Assembly (NCBI GenBank): GCA_905182995.1
Contig: CAJJDP010000115.1
Coordinates: forward strand, 172,765-236,764
DNA: 64,000 nucleotides
Direction: 5' to 3'
From: Paramecium octaurelia
Lineage: Eukaryota; Ciliophora; Oligohymenophorea; Peniculida; Parameciidae
Shown: positions 46,677 to 58,216 of the stretch, one piece after another
How the letters are laid out: each line of letters starts with the position of its first letter
Numbering within the stretch: position 1 is the stretch's first letter
Notes under the pieces: model-generated
Seen by the model: only the letters and a program-made list of their open reading frames with translations
Database searches by the model: none
Told to the model about the DNA's origin: nothing
Program-made: the position numbers and the translations under genes

Positions 46677-47747
46677 ATGGAAATCTTTATTTTCATACTT
46701 GCAACTTGTTTTATATCTATCAAATTATTGAAATATAACAAGCCGAGGACCAAGAAAAATTAATTCTTGGAGTATTTCTTACAATGATGGTAGTCCAGTT
46801 TCATTTCTTTATTACTATTTTATGAATAAAAAGATGAACTCATTTTACACACAATTTTCATAGATAGATCATCTTATAACTATTATATCTATATAAAAAT
46901 ATGGTTAATTAAAATGGAAGATGGATTACAATAAATTTTAGGGATGATAACAGCTATCCTTGTGGTGCCTGGAACTATTTTTATCAAAATTCACTTGAGC
47001 AGTTTCATGATTCTAAGATTGCAACAAATTATTGATTTTAAACAAACATATGAGATAGATATTCTTTATGATATGTAAAAATAACATAACGAATAAATCC
47101 ATAATAGTATGTCTAACTTTATTGAGATATAGTTTTTACGATAAATTGAATTATTAATATGGATGAGATATAATTTCCAAGACATTTTCAATAGTTACAT
47201 TTAGGAAATATTAATCGAAATAAATTATATAAATGTGTTCTATGCCTTTATTATTCTAATTTGGAAATATTTTAAATTGGTCATTCCAAATTCTGAAAAT
47301 AAATTTATTTTATTTAGTATTCCTAAAAAGATTAGAATTATAATTTGTTTATTTCTAGGGTTGCACATGTATTGAACATTCTGCAAAAGTCATAAAAGCT
47401 CTGATTTAGAAGGAGACGCCATCAGAGTTGTTAATTATATCATAGACAAGGGAGATTTGGAGCAGTTTTTATTCTTTGCCATTAAAGGGACATCAGAAGA
47501 GGGTGAAGAATAAGGAGTGGATTATATTGAAACAAAGTAGAAACTAAATACAATAAAAATTCAGAGTTATCTGTAGCGAGCATAGGTTAGGATTGAGTAC
47601 AGTAGTGATATAGCAAGCATCACAACAATGATTATTAAGTAAGATGCAGGAACGAAATCGAACTGTGCCATCAATCTAACTGCTGTCCTTATGTTAAAAA
47701 TAAGCTTACTGAAACTCTAAGGTTTTTCGCTCCTAATACTGTATTGA
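46677..47747 (+). CDS. Putative multi-pass membrane protein (~337 aa, 3' end uncertain)
   Basis: One frame is maintained if two 3n introns are removed: 27 nt (GTATTTCTTAC...GTCCAG, about 46764-46790) and 30 nt (GTTGCACATG...AAAAG, about 47360-47389); both contain the only in-frame TGAs. Hydrophobic segments: MEIFIFILATCFISI (N-terminal), MITAILVVPGTIFIKI, INVFYAFIILIW, IRIIICLFLG. The part after the second intron is soluble and acidic (EGDAIRVVNYIIDKGDLEQF). As drawn, the last ~185 bases overlap the minus-strand gene; another intron near 47550-47600 would shorten it. Function unknown. Confidence 0.45.
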
Positions 47748-48138
47748 GTATCAATTAACAATTGTTCTTGAATGGTGAATTCTTCTATTGGTTTTCCATC
47801 CAAATACAATTGCACATCTATGAGCAAATCATCAGATTTCGAAAACATATATATACTGATCGGCGGATCCCATGTATCCTTCATCTCAAACTCACCTACG
47901 CCCTCAACAACATCAACTTCAATATATTCTGCTTGCAATATGATAGAAGGGATCATGAGGCCAATAAAGAACACAGCTATAAGCCTTTTTACTTATTCGA
48001 AATACACAGCAAGAAATGACAGATTGTCCTCCTTTTAAACAACGAGAAATATTTTTCCAAGCTATCTGCAAAAGGATCATGTCTTAACTTCTCCCTCTCA
48101 TGTAAAAAGTATTTCGAATTAATTGGCTGAAATTCCAT
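47561..48138 (-). CDS. Two-pass membrane protein (182 aa)
   Basis: ATG 48138, TGA 47561-47563, one 29-nt intron (GTATTTCG...CTTATAG) inside the first membrane segment. Order: short cytosolic N-terminus (HEREKLRHDPFADSLEKYF), TM1 (ICHFLLSVFFIGLMIPSIIL), a lumenal-looking domain of ~90 residues with beta-strand character (EYIEVDVVEGVGEF, DDLLIDVQLYLDGKPI), and TM2 (YLIIIVVMLAISLLYSIL) with a basic tail. The topology suits an ER or vesicle protein, but no family is recognised. Divergent from the EF-hand gene, 61 bases apart. Confidence 0.72.
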
Positions 48139-48199
48139 TCCTGATATTTGCACCTGATGTTGTTTCATTATTTATAAATATAAATTTCAAGTTCCTTTT

Positions 48200-48856
48200 A
48201 TGTAACCACTTAAACCAACCAAACTCAATCCAGCCTCCAACATAGACTATAAAGAATTGCAGAAAACCCTCATTCATTTCCAAAGAGCACAACTTGAATT
48301 GGAAAAGACTCGCTAGGGCTCTCCCTTGAAATCCGTCTCCCCAATGAGAGAAATGATTAATTTCCAAGCCCTCCAAGATGCAGGACTTATCGAACTAAAT
48401 GAAAAAAGCAAATAAGTTGACGGAGTCAAAATCACCCTTGAAGAAATCGAAAAAGCATTCAAAATCCTGGATGAGAAGAACAAAGGCACCAAGATTTCGT
48501 TACTTGAATTAAAAAAGAAAATCCCTGCCATCAACCCCAATTTCCCTAAGAGCGAATACAAAGCCTTGACTCAAGGCAAACCAGAACTCAAGAGCAAAGA
48601 TCTCTACGAGTTGCTCAAGTAGAATGAATTGCAGGATTTTGATCCTCTCGAATAGGCCTTTTCACTGCTTGATCCCAAGGGAGAGGGTAATTTAGATATT
48701 AATAGATTGGGGGAGGTGTTCAGTGTTCTGGGCTATGGCAAAATTGATAAGAGGGATCAGGAAATACTCTTGGAATGTTTGGATGTGGATAAAGATGGCA
48801 AAATTGGACTCTAAGATCTGAGGGAGATATTCGAATCAGAAAGACACAAACAATGA
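48200..48856 (+). CDS. Calmodulin-like EF-hand protein (218 aa)
   Basis: Uninterrupted frame, 219 codons. Helical N-terminus (~70 residues) and then EF-hand-like units: AFKILDEKNKGTKISLLE (imperfect), AFSLLDPKGEGNLDINRL, and LECLDVDKDGKIGLQDL. Only the last (DVDKDGKIGLQD) has most Ca2+ ligands, though position 12 is Asp rather than Glu; the others look degenerate. Centrin/calmodulin-type helper proteins of the ciliate cortex are the nearest analogues, without firm assignment. Unusually GC-rich in its first half compared with its neighbours. Confidence 0.8.
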
Positions 48857-48880
48857 TAATTATTAATATATTTAATAACT

Positions 48881-51800
48881 ATGGACGAAGTGTTATCATA
48901 GATATCAAATTAAGTTTATGAATTTGATACTTTGGGATTGGTCTAGCAATACATATTTGAATTGTCAGAACATTTCAAAGAGAATCATAATGCCCAAGTG
49001 GACATTTAGCAGTTTGTTATGTTTTTCATCAATAAAACCGACGAACAAGGAATTGAAGGATTGATACTGATCTCTAAACTCATTGAATTGTATCAAGAGA
49101 TATTGTCTTAATAAAATGAAAAAATACTGAAATTGAGACACATAACTGATTATTTGATAAGCACTCAAGAAATTTGTAGTGAATACTTTAATGCAAAATT
49201 CCTACCTTCATAAAATAATAAAAATTAACTTACTCGCCGTAATTTGACTGATATAGAAATTTCACCTCCTGAAATCTTAGGATTGAATCCTAGCATGCTT
49301 AGAAGATTGTAAACGCAACTCAAAATTGAAATTATTCATATAAATAATCAAATCATTAATGGAATCAAAGGAGATAACGACTTGTTCTTGATTCTCTAAT
49401 TTTGCGAAAGTGTTTGTATGCTACATGAGTTTTAATTTAAAAAGATGTTGTAGCCCCGTAATATGATAGACGGAAACTTTGTAGTTTATGGCTATTATTC
49501 AACCAAACAATAAAGACTAGGAGTAGTATTACGTAATAACACCTTAATCTTCTGGGATAAAAGAGATAATTACACCTATGATTACTAAATCGAAACCTAA
49601 TTGGAATTATCGCACATTGGCTATATTGAAATGCAAGATTAATGGATAACCTCTACTAATAAAAGTCTTTAGATTTGGAATTTGGAACAAGCGAAATATC
49701 AAAACTTATAAAATCAAGTATTTTCTGGAGGCATAATCCAATTATTGGAGGTCATACATCTATAGATGTTGCTGGTAGCCTCTAATCCTAATATTATTAG
49801 TTGTTGGGATATGTTTGAATAGAAATTTCTATTTAAATTTCAAGTATCCCATTAAATACTCTACCAAGTTGTATGTAGTAGACAATTCCAATTGATTTTT
49901 ACTATTGGATTCAACAATTACATATCTTGTTATGAATTACATGCTTAATATAACGATTATAATCTAAAATGCTAATTAGTAGGTCATTCTTCAACTGTTC
50001 AGTGCATTGAGCATATAGAATAGACTGCCTTGTTAATATCCATAGATACTAAAAATGTGATTATATTGTGGGACATAAGATCATAATAATAGACTTAAAC
50101 AGTAAATTTGTAAACGAGAATTCTTACTAGACAGTTAATGTTTTATTCAAATAAACTATGCTTGGTGGCAAATATGTTACAAACTCTGAGTTTTGAAAAG
50201 GAATTGCATTTGAATAAATAAATCAAATTGTTGCAAGTGATCTATGATCAATGGAATAAAAGAAATATTATAATAACCAAGGCTGATATCCGTATTTAGG
50301 ACATAATAACAGGGAAGATTTAGTATATTTTGAGTGACTTTTAAAATGAGATCTCTGCATCATGTCTAATTGAGCATGGGTATTCGATTATCATTGGAAC
50401 AGTTGAAGGTGATTTGTATAAGGTTTCACTAAAACATGGTTAAATCCTGTAATAATGGGAATCATTTTTTTAGGAGGAAATCATTTCAATTTAATATGAT
50501 GAGGCCTACAAAATTTTACATATTGCGTCCATTTAAGGAATATTGAAATGTTTGCCTCTTACTCAATTAAATGTTTGTAAGGATAATATCTTGAAGGACA
50601 AGTGGGCAATACGTCAACTATCAGTAAATATTTGTATCAATATTTGCCAACTCTCAATTGTGCAAGGCTTGTTAGCCATAAGTTATGAGGATTTTATTTA
50701 AATTTGGAACTTGGAATACTATTGTGTATCAATATAAATATAATTAGAAGACAGTGCTACAGTTACCTCAATGGTATTTTGTGATTCGCTGCCTCTCTTA
50801 ATTATAGGCACTAATTAAGCTGATATCTTTATATTTTAATTAGTTTAGAAGAATGATAAATTGTAATGCTCTCTGGAAGGACATCTAAATATCGTGAAGG
50901 CTGTTCTGATTTAAAAATTGAAGAGTGTATATCCAGACCGTATAAGCATCATGAGCAACTTGTTCTCGAAGACTTCGACTGAATTGAATGAATTATATGA
51001 TGAGGGGGATGAACAAATCGAAGTCAAGCATCTTTTCAACAATAAGTATAAGCTAATGACTCATGGGTCCTTTGCCTCTCGCTTATTAATCTAATTGCAC
51101 GAGGAGGAACTGAGATTATACATTGCAACAAACAGAGGGTCAGCCTTGGTGTTCAACATTACACAATTGCTTGAGAAGAAAGTAAACATTATCTTTTATA
51201 TATTTAGAGTGTGACAAAGAAACTTGAACAAATCAGTCAAAGACCTAATTACAATCCTTACAGAGTGGTTTATAATGATTTGCAAGGAAATTTCATTGAT
51301 AATTATTAAATAGTCTAGAACCGTTTGATTAAGGATCAAGTGAAGAAGAGAGAATCCAAATTCGAGTAGAGTAGCAAAATTAAATAGAAGTTCAGGAATT
51401 CCTTAATCAGATTCAGTATTCTAAAGGGATTGAAAGACAATCCAGAATTGGATATCACTCATACTTTGAAGGACTCCATTTTTTCATTTGATGAGTAACT
51501 GGAGACTGCAGATTAAATTCACAATGACATGATCATTTAATTAAATTTCCTTTATGTTGATCCATACGAAATATTATTTCATAAAAAAACTGAACTCTTG
51601 ATCTCTGGATGCGTAGATGATACTGTAAAAGTATTTACAACTAACTTTATTCAAATTTGCCAATTTTCAATTCATAATCCCACTCCCTATTAATGGGTAT
51701 CATTGTTGAATGAGAGGAATAAATTAAAGACGACAATATTGTTTTCTTTAGAATTACTTCAACAGATTTTACCGCAATTGAGTTCTGAGAAACGAAGGGC

Positions 51801-52452
51801 TTATGATATAGAGAATATGTTAAGATAAAACTCCATAAAACATTTGAGCAACAATTATAGATCGCCTGATGTTCTGACTAAGAAGGAACCTATTGTAAAT
51901 CAATAAAAATTAAAAGATTCTTTCTTAAATAAACGAAAGGTGAGTTTATGCAACAATGTTAAGATGCCTTAATTATCGCCTAAATTGCCACCTTCTCTAC
52001 GATATTATGATGAAAAAATCAAATAGAGTAAGTATCATCAAGAGATTCATCAATAAGAATTGATCAATCAACAAAATTAATAAAAACGATAGTAAGGAAT
52101 TCAAATTGAGTTTCAAAGACAATAAAAAAAGGAGATCATTGATTATCTAACTCCTGAACCTAGCAATAATGGGAAATTCTTTGAGGATCTTTCAATTTAA
52201 GCATTGAGTTCTCGATTGAAGATAGACACAAGGACTCATCAGAGCAAAATAACTAAAACAACTAATGATACAAAAAGGACTTTCACTAGATAAAGCTTGG
52301 ATTTTTTTGATTATGCTGAAAAGAAGGAGATGTTAGCAACTAGGAGTAAGATATCTTAATCTCGATTTTAAGCAAGAAGGTAACACCATGATTTTCACAA
52401 GATCTTGAATGAATTGCATGGTAAATTGAAAATTTCAAAAAAATAATCATGA
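48881..52452 (+). CDS. Large EF-hand-region/WD40 protein (1181 aa)
   Basis: ATG 48881 to TGA 52450-52452 with one 26-nt intron (51182-51207); 1182 codons. The N-terminal ~120 residues resemble a degenerate EF-hand pair (FDTLGLVQQYIFELSEHF, VDIQQFVMFF). Two beta-propellers' worth of divergent WD repeats follow (GVVLRNNTLIFWDK, WITSTNKSLQIWNLE, NPNIISCWDMFEQK, TALLISIDTKNVIILWD, LISGCVDDTVKVF near 915). The last ~200 residues are basic and Ser/Gln-rich. The design recalls WDR49/WDR64-like axonemal proteins. It starts 24 bases after the EF-hand gene, on the same strand. Confidence 0.82.
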
Positions 52453-53299
52453 CTATTTTTTTTTCTTTATTTTTTTTGTGATTTCGCCCTATGCTTTTTA
52501 CTATTATTATTTAGGTTATCTTTTATTTTCACATTCTGTGCATTAACAATGAGATGTACATTTCTTTCCTCTTATGAAACATTCACAATAACCTTTCACA
52601 CATTTAGTCTTCTTACACTTACACCCCCACACTTATTTGGTATCAAACGAGTCGAGGTCATGATGAGATGCTCTTTGTTCTTTTAACTTAATTTATTCAA
52701 CTGCCTTTAAGACTTCATCTTCGTGTTTACCATCATTAAAACAATCGTTGCATTTACACTCATTTGTACAGGGTCTCCGATTATGAAAGCAGGAACAATA
52801 TAATTATAAACAATGTGTTTTAGCACAATGACATGGTCTGAAATCATCTTCTTCAGTTGGAGAATCATCAACATTATAATTTGTTTTAATCACTTTTCTT
52901 CGAGTTTAGATGTGAGATACTTCTTCTGTATTTTCAACATTCTTCATTCCCATGAAGGGTTGCTCACTCTTCTCTTTTTGCTTTTTCAGAGGAGAAGGAC
53001 TCGTCAATTCAATTGACATCTATTTTCCTAATTTTCCCTTCTAATTCCAATTATCATCGATTGACATTTGGGAGCTATTCAAATCATAATACTAAATACA
53101 AGTATTATTGCAATAAAGGCGCTTGTACTTAATCGATTTATTCTACAGAAGGCAGAGAACTGAGGGTATGCGGCTACAATAATTACAGTTTTTCATCTCC
53201 ACTCTTCGAATTTGCATCTTATCGATTCTCTTCCTTAATTTTCAATTCCGATGGAAATTAAAATTCAGCATTATTGTTAATGCTGTCCTAACTAATCAT
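52447..53299 (-). CDS. CXC (CRC) domain protein, LIN54/tesmin/TSO1 family (275 aa)
   Basis: Two cysteine-rich CXC motifs separated by a ~40-residue linker: CHCAKTHCLQLYCSCF...CTNECKCNDC and CKCKKTKCVKGYCECF...CTSHCQCTEC. This pair is the sequence-specific DNA-binding module of LIN54/DREAM-complex proteins that recognise TTYGAA-type sites in cell-cycle promoters. N-terminal half is acidic/Gln-rich with KKQKEK basic patch. The first Tyr of the DNA-contacting consensus is replaced (THCLQLYC), the second repeat is canonical (KCVKGYCECF). One 25-nt intron (GTATTTAG...GAATAG); 276 codons. Its stop is adjacent to that of the convergent WD40 gene. Confidence 0.92.
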
Positions 53300-53469
53300 C
53301 CTTAATTTTAAATAAACTAATAACTCTTAAATTACTCGTGATTATACAAAAAATGTAATATAAAAATTCCTGAAAATAAATCATATTCAATTTAATTGGG
53401 CATTAAATTTTTCTTAAAATTAAGCTCATCACATTATTATAATATATATACGTTAATTTAATACATCCA

Positions 53470-54543
53470 TTTAGTGGAGACACTCCTAATTCTATTTCAA
53501 ACAACACTACCATTCTATAATGATAACCATTTGCAAACTATATTAGCAAGTCAAACCGAGATCATCGAATTAAGAAAGGAAAATGGTAATCTTGTTCGAT
53601 ACTCTGCGTCTGCTATCGGAAAAAGCATTATGCTATTAAAAAGAATTGTAAAAATAAATCAAAAAGTGAAGGAAATCCAATTATGATAATCATTTTAATA
53701 AAATTTCTCTAATAGATAGCTATGAAGAGGTTCAAAAGTCATGCTTAAGCATAAACAAACTAATAAGGAAATATACAAGAATTAAATAAATCACTAGATC
53801 CTTCAAAGTAATAACAGAAACAATTTACAAAATTAGATTATCAATATGAGAGAAGTACTTTAAAAAATGCATTTAAATTAAACAAATTAACAGAGAAGAC
53901 AGTCTCAGCTTCCTGAAAACAAAGAACTTTAAATTAGTAATCTCAGTTTTCCAAATAAAAATAATAAATCTTATTAAACTTAAAATAGCACTATTTTTAA
54001 TTAAAATACAACAAGATGAGTGTAAAGAGGAGTAATCAAGATATGTATAAATATGGCTAAATCAAAAGGATAATCGATTGAACAATAGAAGAGGAGAAAT
54101 AAAAAAACTACAAATAAAATTGAATAATTTAGTATCTTAATTATAAAGTCTACAAAGAAACGAATTTCACGTATAAAATTAGTTAAATTTATAATTTGAT
54201 GCAGTTGAACACTGGTGTCGAATTATTCTAAAAGAATTTCTAATCTGCGATAGGATTAACAATATTTAAAAATTTCAAGGAGAAAATTCTGTTTAAGGGA
54301 AAAAGCTTTTTCAATAAATTTAGTCATCGTGATTTATATCATTTTTCTTTAATCAATTTAATAAATCATATTGTAGCTATGGCTAATCCAATGCTTATTG
54401 CTAAACAAGATACAACCTTCAATTACAAATGGTACAATGAAGCTTATTTCCCAATATTCAAGTGTTTCTTAACTAAATAGGCTAAAAACAAATTCATAAT
54501 TAAATTCAATGAAGATTCACTGGCACTTATAACAGCAGCCTGA
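53470..54543 (+). pseudogene. Disabled coiled-coil gene
   Basis: Coding-like blocks in three frames follow each other: QTILASQTEIIELRKENGNL (to TGA 53684-53686), SLIDSYEEVQKSCLSINKLI, KQTNKEIYKNQINHQ and SQLPENKELQISNL (to a TGA near 54019), SKGQSIEQQKRRNKK, then a block from an ATG at about 54200 (FKGKSFFNKFSHRDLYHFSL ... FNYKWYNEAYFPIF) ending at TGA 54541-54543. I could not find introns to join them. The order suggests a Paramecium coiled-coil protein that has decayed. Confidence 0.4.
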
Positions 54544-55492
54544 AATATTATTTAATTTATTTACTTAATAATATGTTTAATAAGCATAAACAGAACTGAA
54601 GTAACCAAACAACGTCATAAATTCTCCAATCATAGTACCTAAAATTAAGGCGATGGGCTTGTTAAACAACGAAACCAACTCAATCTACATTTCTGGATTG
54701 GAGTATAGTTTAGATGTTTGGATGATTACAAACATTACTCGAGTGAGAATGAAGAATTCCATGTTTACATATATGTTAAACTATTGACCGTCATTATCTC
54801 CTCTGCCAACATAACTGATGATATTTGTATATAAAGCATGAGACATATCGGAAATGATAGCAAATTTAACAAATGGTTGAGACCAAAATTTAAATTGGAA
54901 TATCCGAATCAAATTGCCATCAGTGGCTGGGGCTAAACCTCCAAGAAGAATCAAAAAGTAAGCCAATAAATGCAAGTAACTAGATAAGCAAGGCCTATTG
55001 GAGATATAGTTTTGGAGAATTAAAAATAGAAAAGCAAAAATTGAAGAAAACTAATTAGCAAGGTATGAATACTTATAAAAACGGTAGTATGACTGTACTC
55101 GATGAGTTCTCAAAGGCTTTGATAATAAAATGATAATGGTAATAGGAAAAAGTTCCACTCAGAATCAAAAACGGCAATGATTAAACTGATGCAAAGAGTG
55201 AATACTTACCTACTAATTCTGAATAGTGAGGCCCAATCGATTCTATATATATAAAGTATACAAAAATCTAAATGTATATATATTATTTTATTACAATAAT
55301 ATAAGTCGTCAATGCACAGAGTAACATAGTTTAAGAGTGAGTAAGGTGAGTAGTAGTTTGTGGCAATAACTTTTTCTTTTGAGGGAGATCCGATTCTTTG
55401 CTATCCAAAATGACATCAAAAGTAATATCAGCACTAGCCCAACAAAAAGCAGATGCAACAACTGCTCCAATCCATGATGTCGATTTACCCAT
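54517..55492 (-). CDS. Putative multi-pass transporter, DMT/EamA-like (~300-309 aa)
   Basis: ATG 55492 (MGKSTSWIGAVVASAFCWAS). Introns: 24 nt (GTAAGTATTC...GCATCAG), 22 nt (GTATTCATAC...AATTAG) and probably one in-frame 27-nt intron inside the second hydrophobic segment (about 55270-55296). At least seven hydrophobic stretches: SWIGAVVASAFCWA, MLLCALTTYIII, LPFLILSGTFSYY, FSSIFAFLFLIL, YLHLLAYFLILLGG, LTRVMFVIIQ, PIALILGTMIGEFMTLFGYF. The motif IKAFENSSSTVILPFLQ resembles EamA repeats. Substrate unknown. The 3' end overlaps the decayed plus-strand gene by 27 bases. Confidence 0.62.
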
Positions 55493-55508
55493 TTAAATTA
55501 TTATATAA

Positions 55509-55907
55509 TCATATTTATTAATTAGATTTTCTAATTGCGGCTATGACAGCCTGTTTGTCATCAGTATCAACATTTAAAAATAGTTGAAACAATAGCTTTT
55601 TCTTTTCTTGAATTTAGGCTCCGTTGTGTTGAATGCCTAATTCTTCTTCTAGATCAGGCACATCACTTGGATCAACTGCATCAGTTTTCATCATCCTCTA
55701 CTTATTGTTATTCTTCGTCATTTTCTTCTACTTCTTCATCTTCATTCAATTCTTTTTCCTCAAATTTAGCCTTGTATTCAGTGAAAAAACATGTTGTATT
55801 TCTCAATTTAGAGATTGTTAGGATCAATATTCAAAACTTAATCATGATAATTACTTTTACTTTCCTGAATTTATTAGATGAGCCTCATGATATTTACTAT
55901 TTTCCAT
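55509..55907 (-). CDS. Small acidic protein, exon structure unresolved
   Basis: Coding-like pieces on the minus strand: an N-terminal exon from ATG 55907 (MENSKYHEAHLINSGK), an acidic Glu-rich middle (AKFEEKELNEDEEVEENDEEQQQ) and a confident C-terminal frame (DPSDVPDLEEELGIQ ... FLNVDTDDKQAVIAAIRKSN) to TGA 55509-55511. The pieces are in different frames and I could not place all introns; a start at ATG-ATG just before KTDAVDPSD would give a short protein of ~56 residues. Family unknown. Confidence 0.4.
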
Positions 55908-56001
55908 AAAAGTGTAGAAATGGCATTTTTAATTCAAGCATTTCATGATTTGGTTAATCCATTATATATTTTAAAGTATTTGAGAGATGTAATAATAAAA
56001 T

Positions 56002-57091
56002 ATGTAATCCAGGGATACTTAATATTGTTATTATAGTAACTTCAACTTATTTGAAAACACCTCTTAATTGATAAAGAAGGAGAAGTTTATTAAGGCCCTC
56101 CTGTTAACTTTGGGGGAAGAATGGAGAATATATGCAGGGTATTCGATTTCAATTGAATTGGATGGCTCTATCAACCATCTGGCTTGGTAATTTTGTTTTG
56201 AGCATCTCTTATTTACTTGGCTTGAGAATGAGGATTGTTAATATTAGGAATTTTACGAGAAGGCCATCCTCAGAATACAACCATACAAAATTGGTATCAT
56301 GTAGCGTCATTAAATTAGAGAATGCGTACTTTCGAGCAGTTTTCGATGGATTCTTCTACTCAGCCCAATAATTGTGGTCCAAAATGAAATTAAGTAGGCC
56401 TCCCTCTCAAGAATCCTTCAAGCAAATCGAACAGATCAAACAAGAAGACCTCAGACCGATTTCAAACATCTTAAAACCGCTCGTACTCGTTAGTGAAAAG
56501 ATCATAAACTATTTCAAGAAGGACGAACAGACGCGAACTCAAGAATTGAACCAATAGATTCAATACAATTAGCCCACTTGGAAACAAATCTCGAAACTTA
56601 CTGAAGAGTCTCTGCCCATTGATCAAATAGAGAATGCCTATCTGTATGTGATGTAATTTATGGAGAACTCTTACAAGAATTGTTAGGTAGCAAAGTCCTT
56701 CATTGTCAATATCATAGAATTGAATCAAGATGTGCTGGGTAGATTCTATATATAAAATCAATCGGTTAAGGTCAGAATCATGTAGCCATCCAGTCTAATG
56801 TACAACAACCTGTTATCCATTTGGATTCTAGCAAATGCAGGAGTACAACCACAATATTTTGATTTGATCGGCAGAGCCAAGACCATGTTGGGTGTGAATT
56901 GGAAGGACAACTATCAATATCCAGTGGAGGTCTTCTTCCAATTGATCACAAAATTGTACGGCAACATTTTGTTGAATCCCCAGATCAAGAGTGATGATTA
57001 ATTAAATTAATTACTAAAGAGCTTGAAAGTGTAGTTGGCAATGCTGTGGGATCAAGACATTGTCCAGCAAACAGTTCAGAATTCACAATGA
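56002..57091 (+). CDS. Hypothetical protein (354 aa)
   Basis: Two frames joined by one 25-nt intron (GTATCATGTA...AATTAG, about 56301-56325) give 355 codons to TGA 57089-57091. N-terminal part: EEWRIYAGYSISIELDGSIN and HLLFTWLENEDC; the rest is helical (SEKIINYFKKDE, SIWILANAGVQPQYFDLIGRA). No signal or membrane segment. The start is uncertain: ATG 56002 is the first in frame, but a plausible upstream segment (ATG 55922, MAFLIQAFHDLVNPLYIL) lies in another frame and may be a first exon. Confidence 0.68.
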
Positions 57092-57257
57092 GCTATATTG
57101 TATATACGAAATATGTATTTTGTAATTGAATATTTTTATTAAGAGGTTCTGTTCCGATGAATTTGCTTATTATTACATTTTATACCGAGAATTAATTAAA
57201 CATCATGAAATCGAAAATAGGATTACTGAATAATTAAATTAATTATTAATAAATAAG

Positions 57258-58118
57258 ATGATAAGAGATACTCCATCCTATTCATTAGATAGTGGTGTTT
57301 AGTTCAAATTTTAGTAGAAACTAATTTGTAAACCCATGTTTTATATCAAATCGCTCGTTAAAAAAAGGAAAACCAGACCCAAAAGTTAAGAGGCTACTGA
57401 CTCTGATTAATAAAATATGAGTCTTGTTCACGGTCCCTCCAGAAGAAAAAGTTGTTACTGCAACGAATGTGGTAGTATGGGAAAGAAATAATTGTAATTC
57501 ATGGATCTAAAATTATCCAAATAACCTAAAGCACTTAACAAAAGAGCACAATGCAGTATCGATAGGAGATGCACACTCAATATTTAGAGTATAAGTACAA
57601 TGAATTAAGTATTTAAAGATCGTAGTGTATTTTATCGTAGGAACACTTAAAAAAATTCAGAAAAAGTTGAAAACCAAAAATCTCCTACCTGTGATTTCGG
57701 GGATTCCAAAAGTCCAAGATGGTTCATCAGACAAATGGTAATGAGAAAATCAATAATAAATGTTCAAAAATTGATGGAGAACTCGCACTCCAAAAACTCC
57801 TACTTATAATCTAATAAAAAGATTCTGGGTGAGGATTCACTCAATCCCAAAAGCCAATAGACCATCCATGTGCCAACCAGTATACGTACTTTATATCAAA
57901 AGTCTTACATAGATAGTCCTGGTGCTAGGATAAGGACCGTACCAGGGTTCGATTGTGAGAACAATCTAACATCACCCAGGAACATACCTAAGTTATCTCC
58001 TTATCTTAGTTTCAGATAAATTAATTTCAATCTATTAGTCCCTTTAAAATTGAAAAGCAATTCTTCAGCTAGGAAAACCAACAAGAAGATATTTCTCCAC
58101 TCTAAGGCCTAAAATTGA
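57258..58118 (+). CDS. RRKSC-motif protein, array copy 1 (286 aa)
   Basis: ATG 57258 to TGA 58116-58118 without an intron. A basic N-terminus leads to SRRKSCYCNECGSMGK at about residues 61-76, the C-x-C-x2-C-G cluster shared with the next two genes. Later it has DRSVFYRRNT (compare ERRSIFYRLQ in copy 3) and then a Ser/Asn/Pro-rich, probably disordered tail (SPGARIRTVPGF, SPRNIPKLSP). The last ~30 codons may be misread: an alternative frame from ~58020 (SISPFKIEKQFFSQENQ) also looks coding. Three Cys in such spacing could bind metal only with help from another chain. Unknown function. Confidence 0.75.
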
Positions 58119-58216
58119 ACATCATTTCTAGCTTTATGATTTTTTATTGTATTTATCTGTTTTTGATTTCACGTAATTTATTGAGTTTTTATCCTTATTA
58201 CAAATTAAAAATAAAA

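Noticed and set aside
47772-48038. Plus-strand open frames opposite the two-pass membrane protein
   Set aside because: Two overlapping plus frames lack coding character; the minus strand gives signal/TM topology and a normal 29-nt intron.
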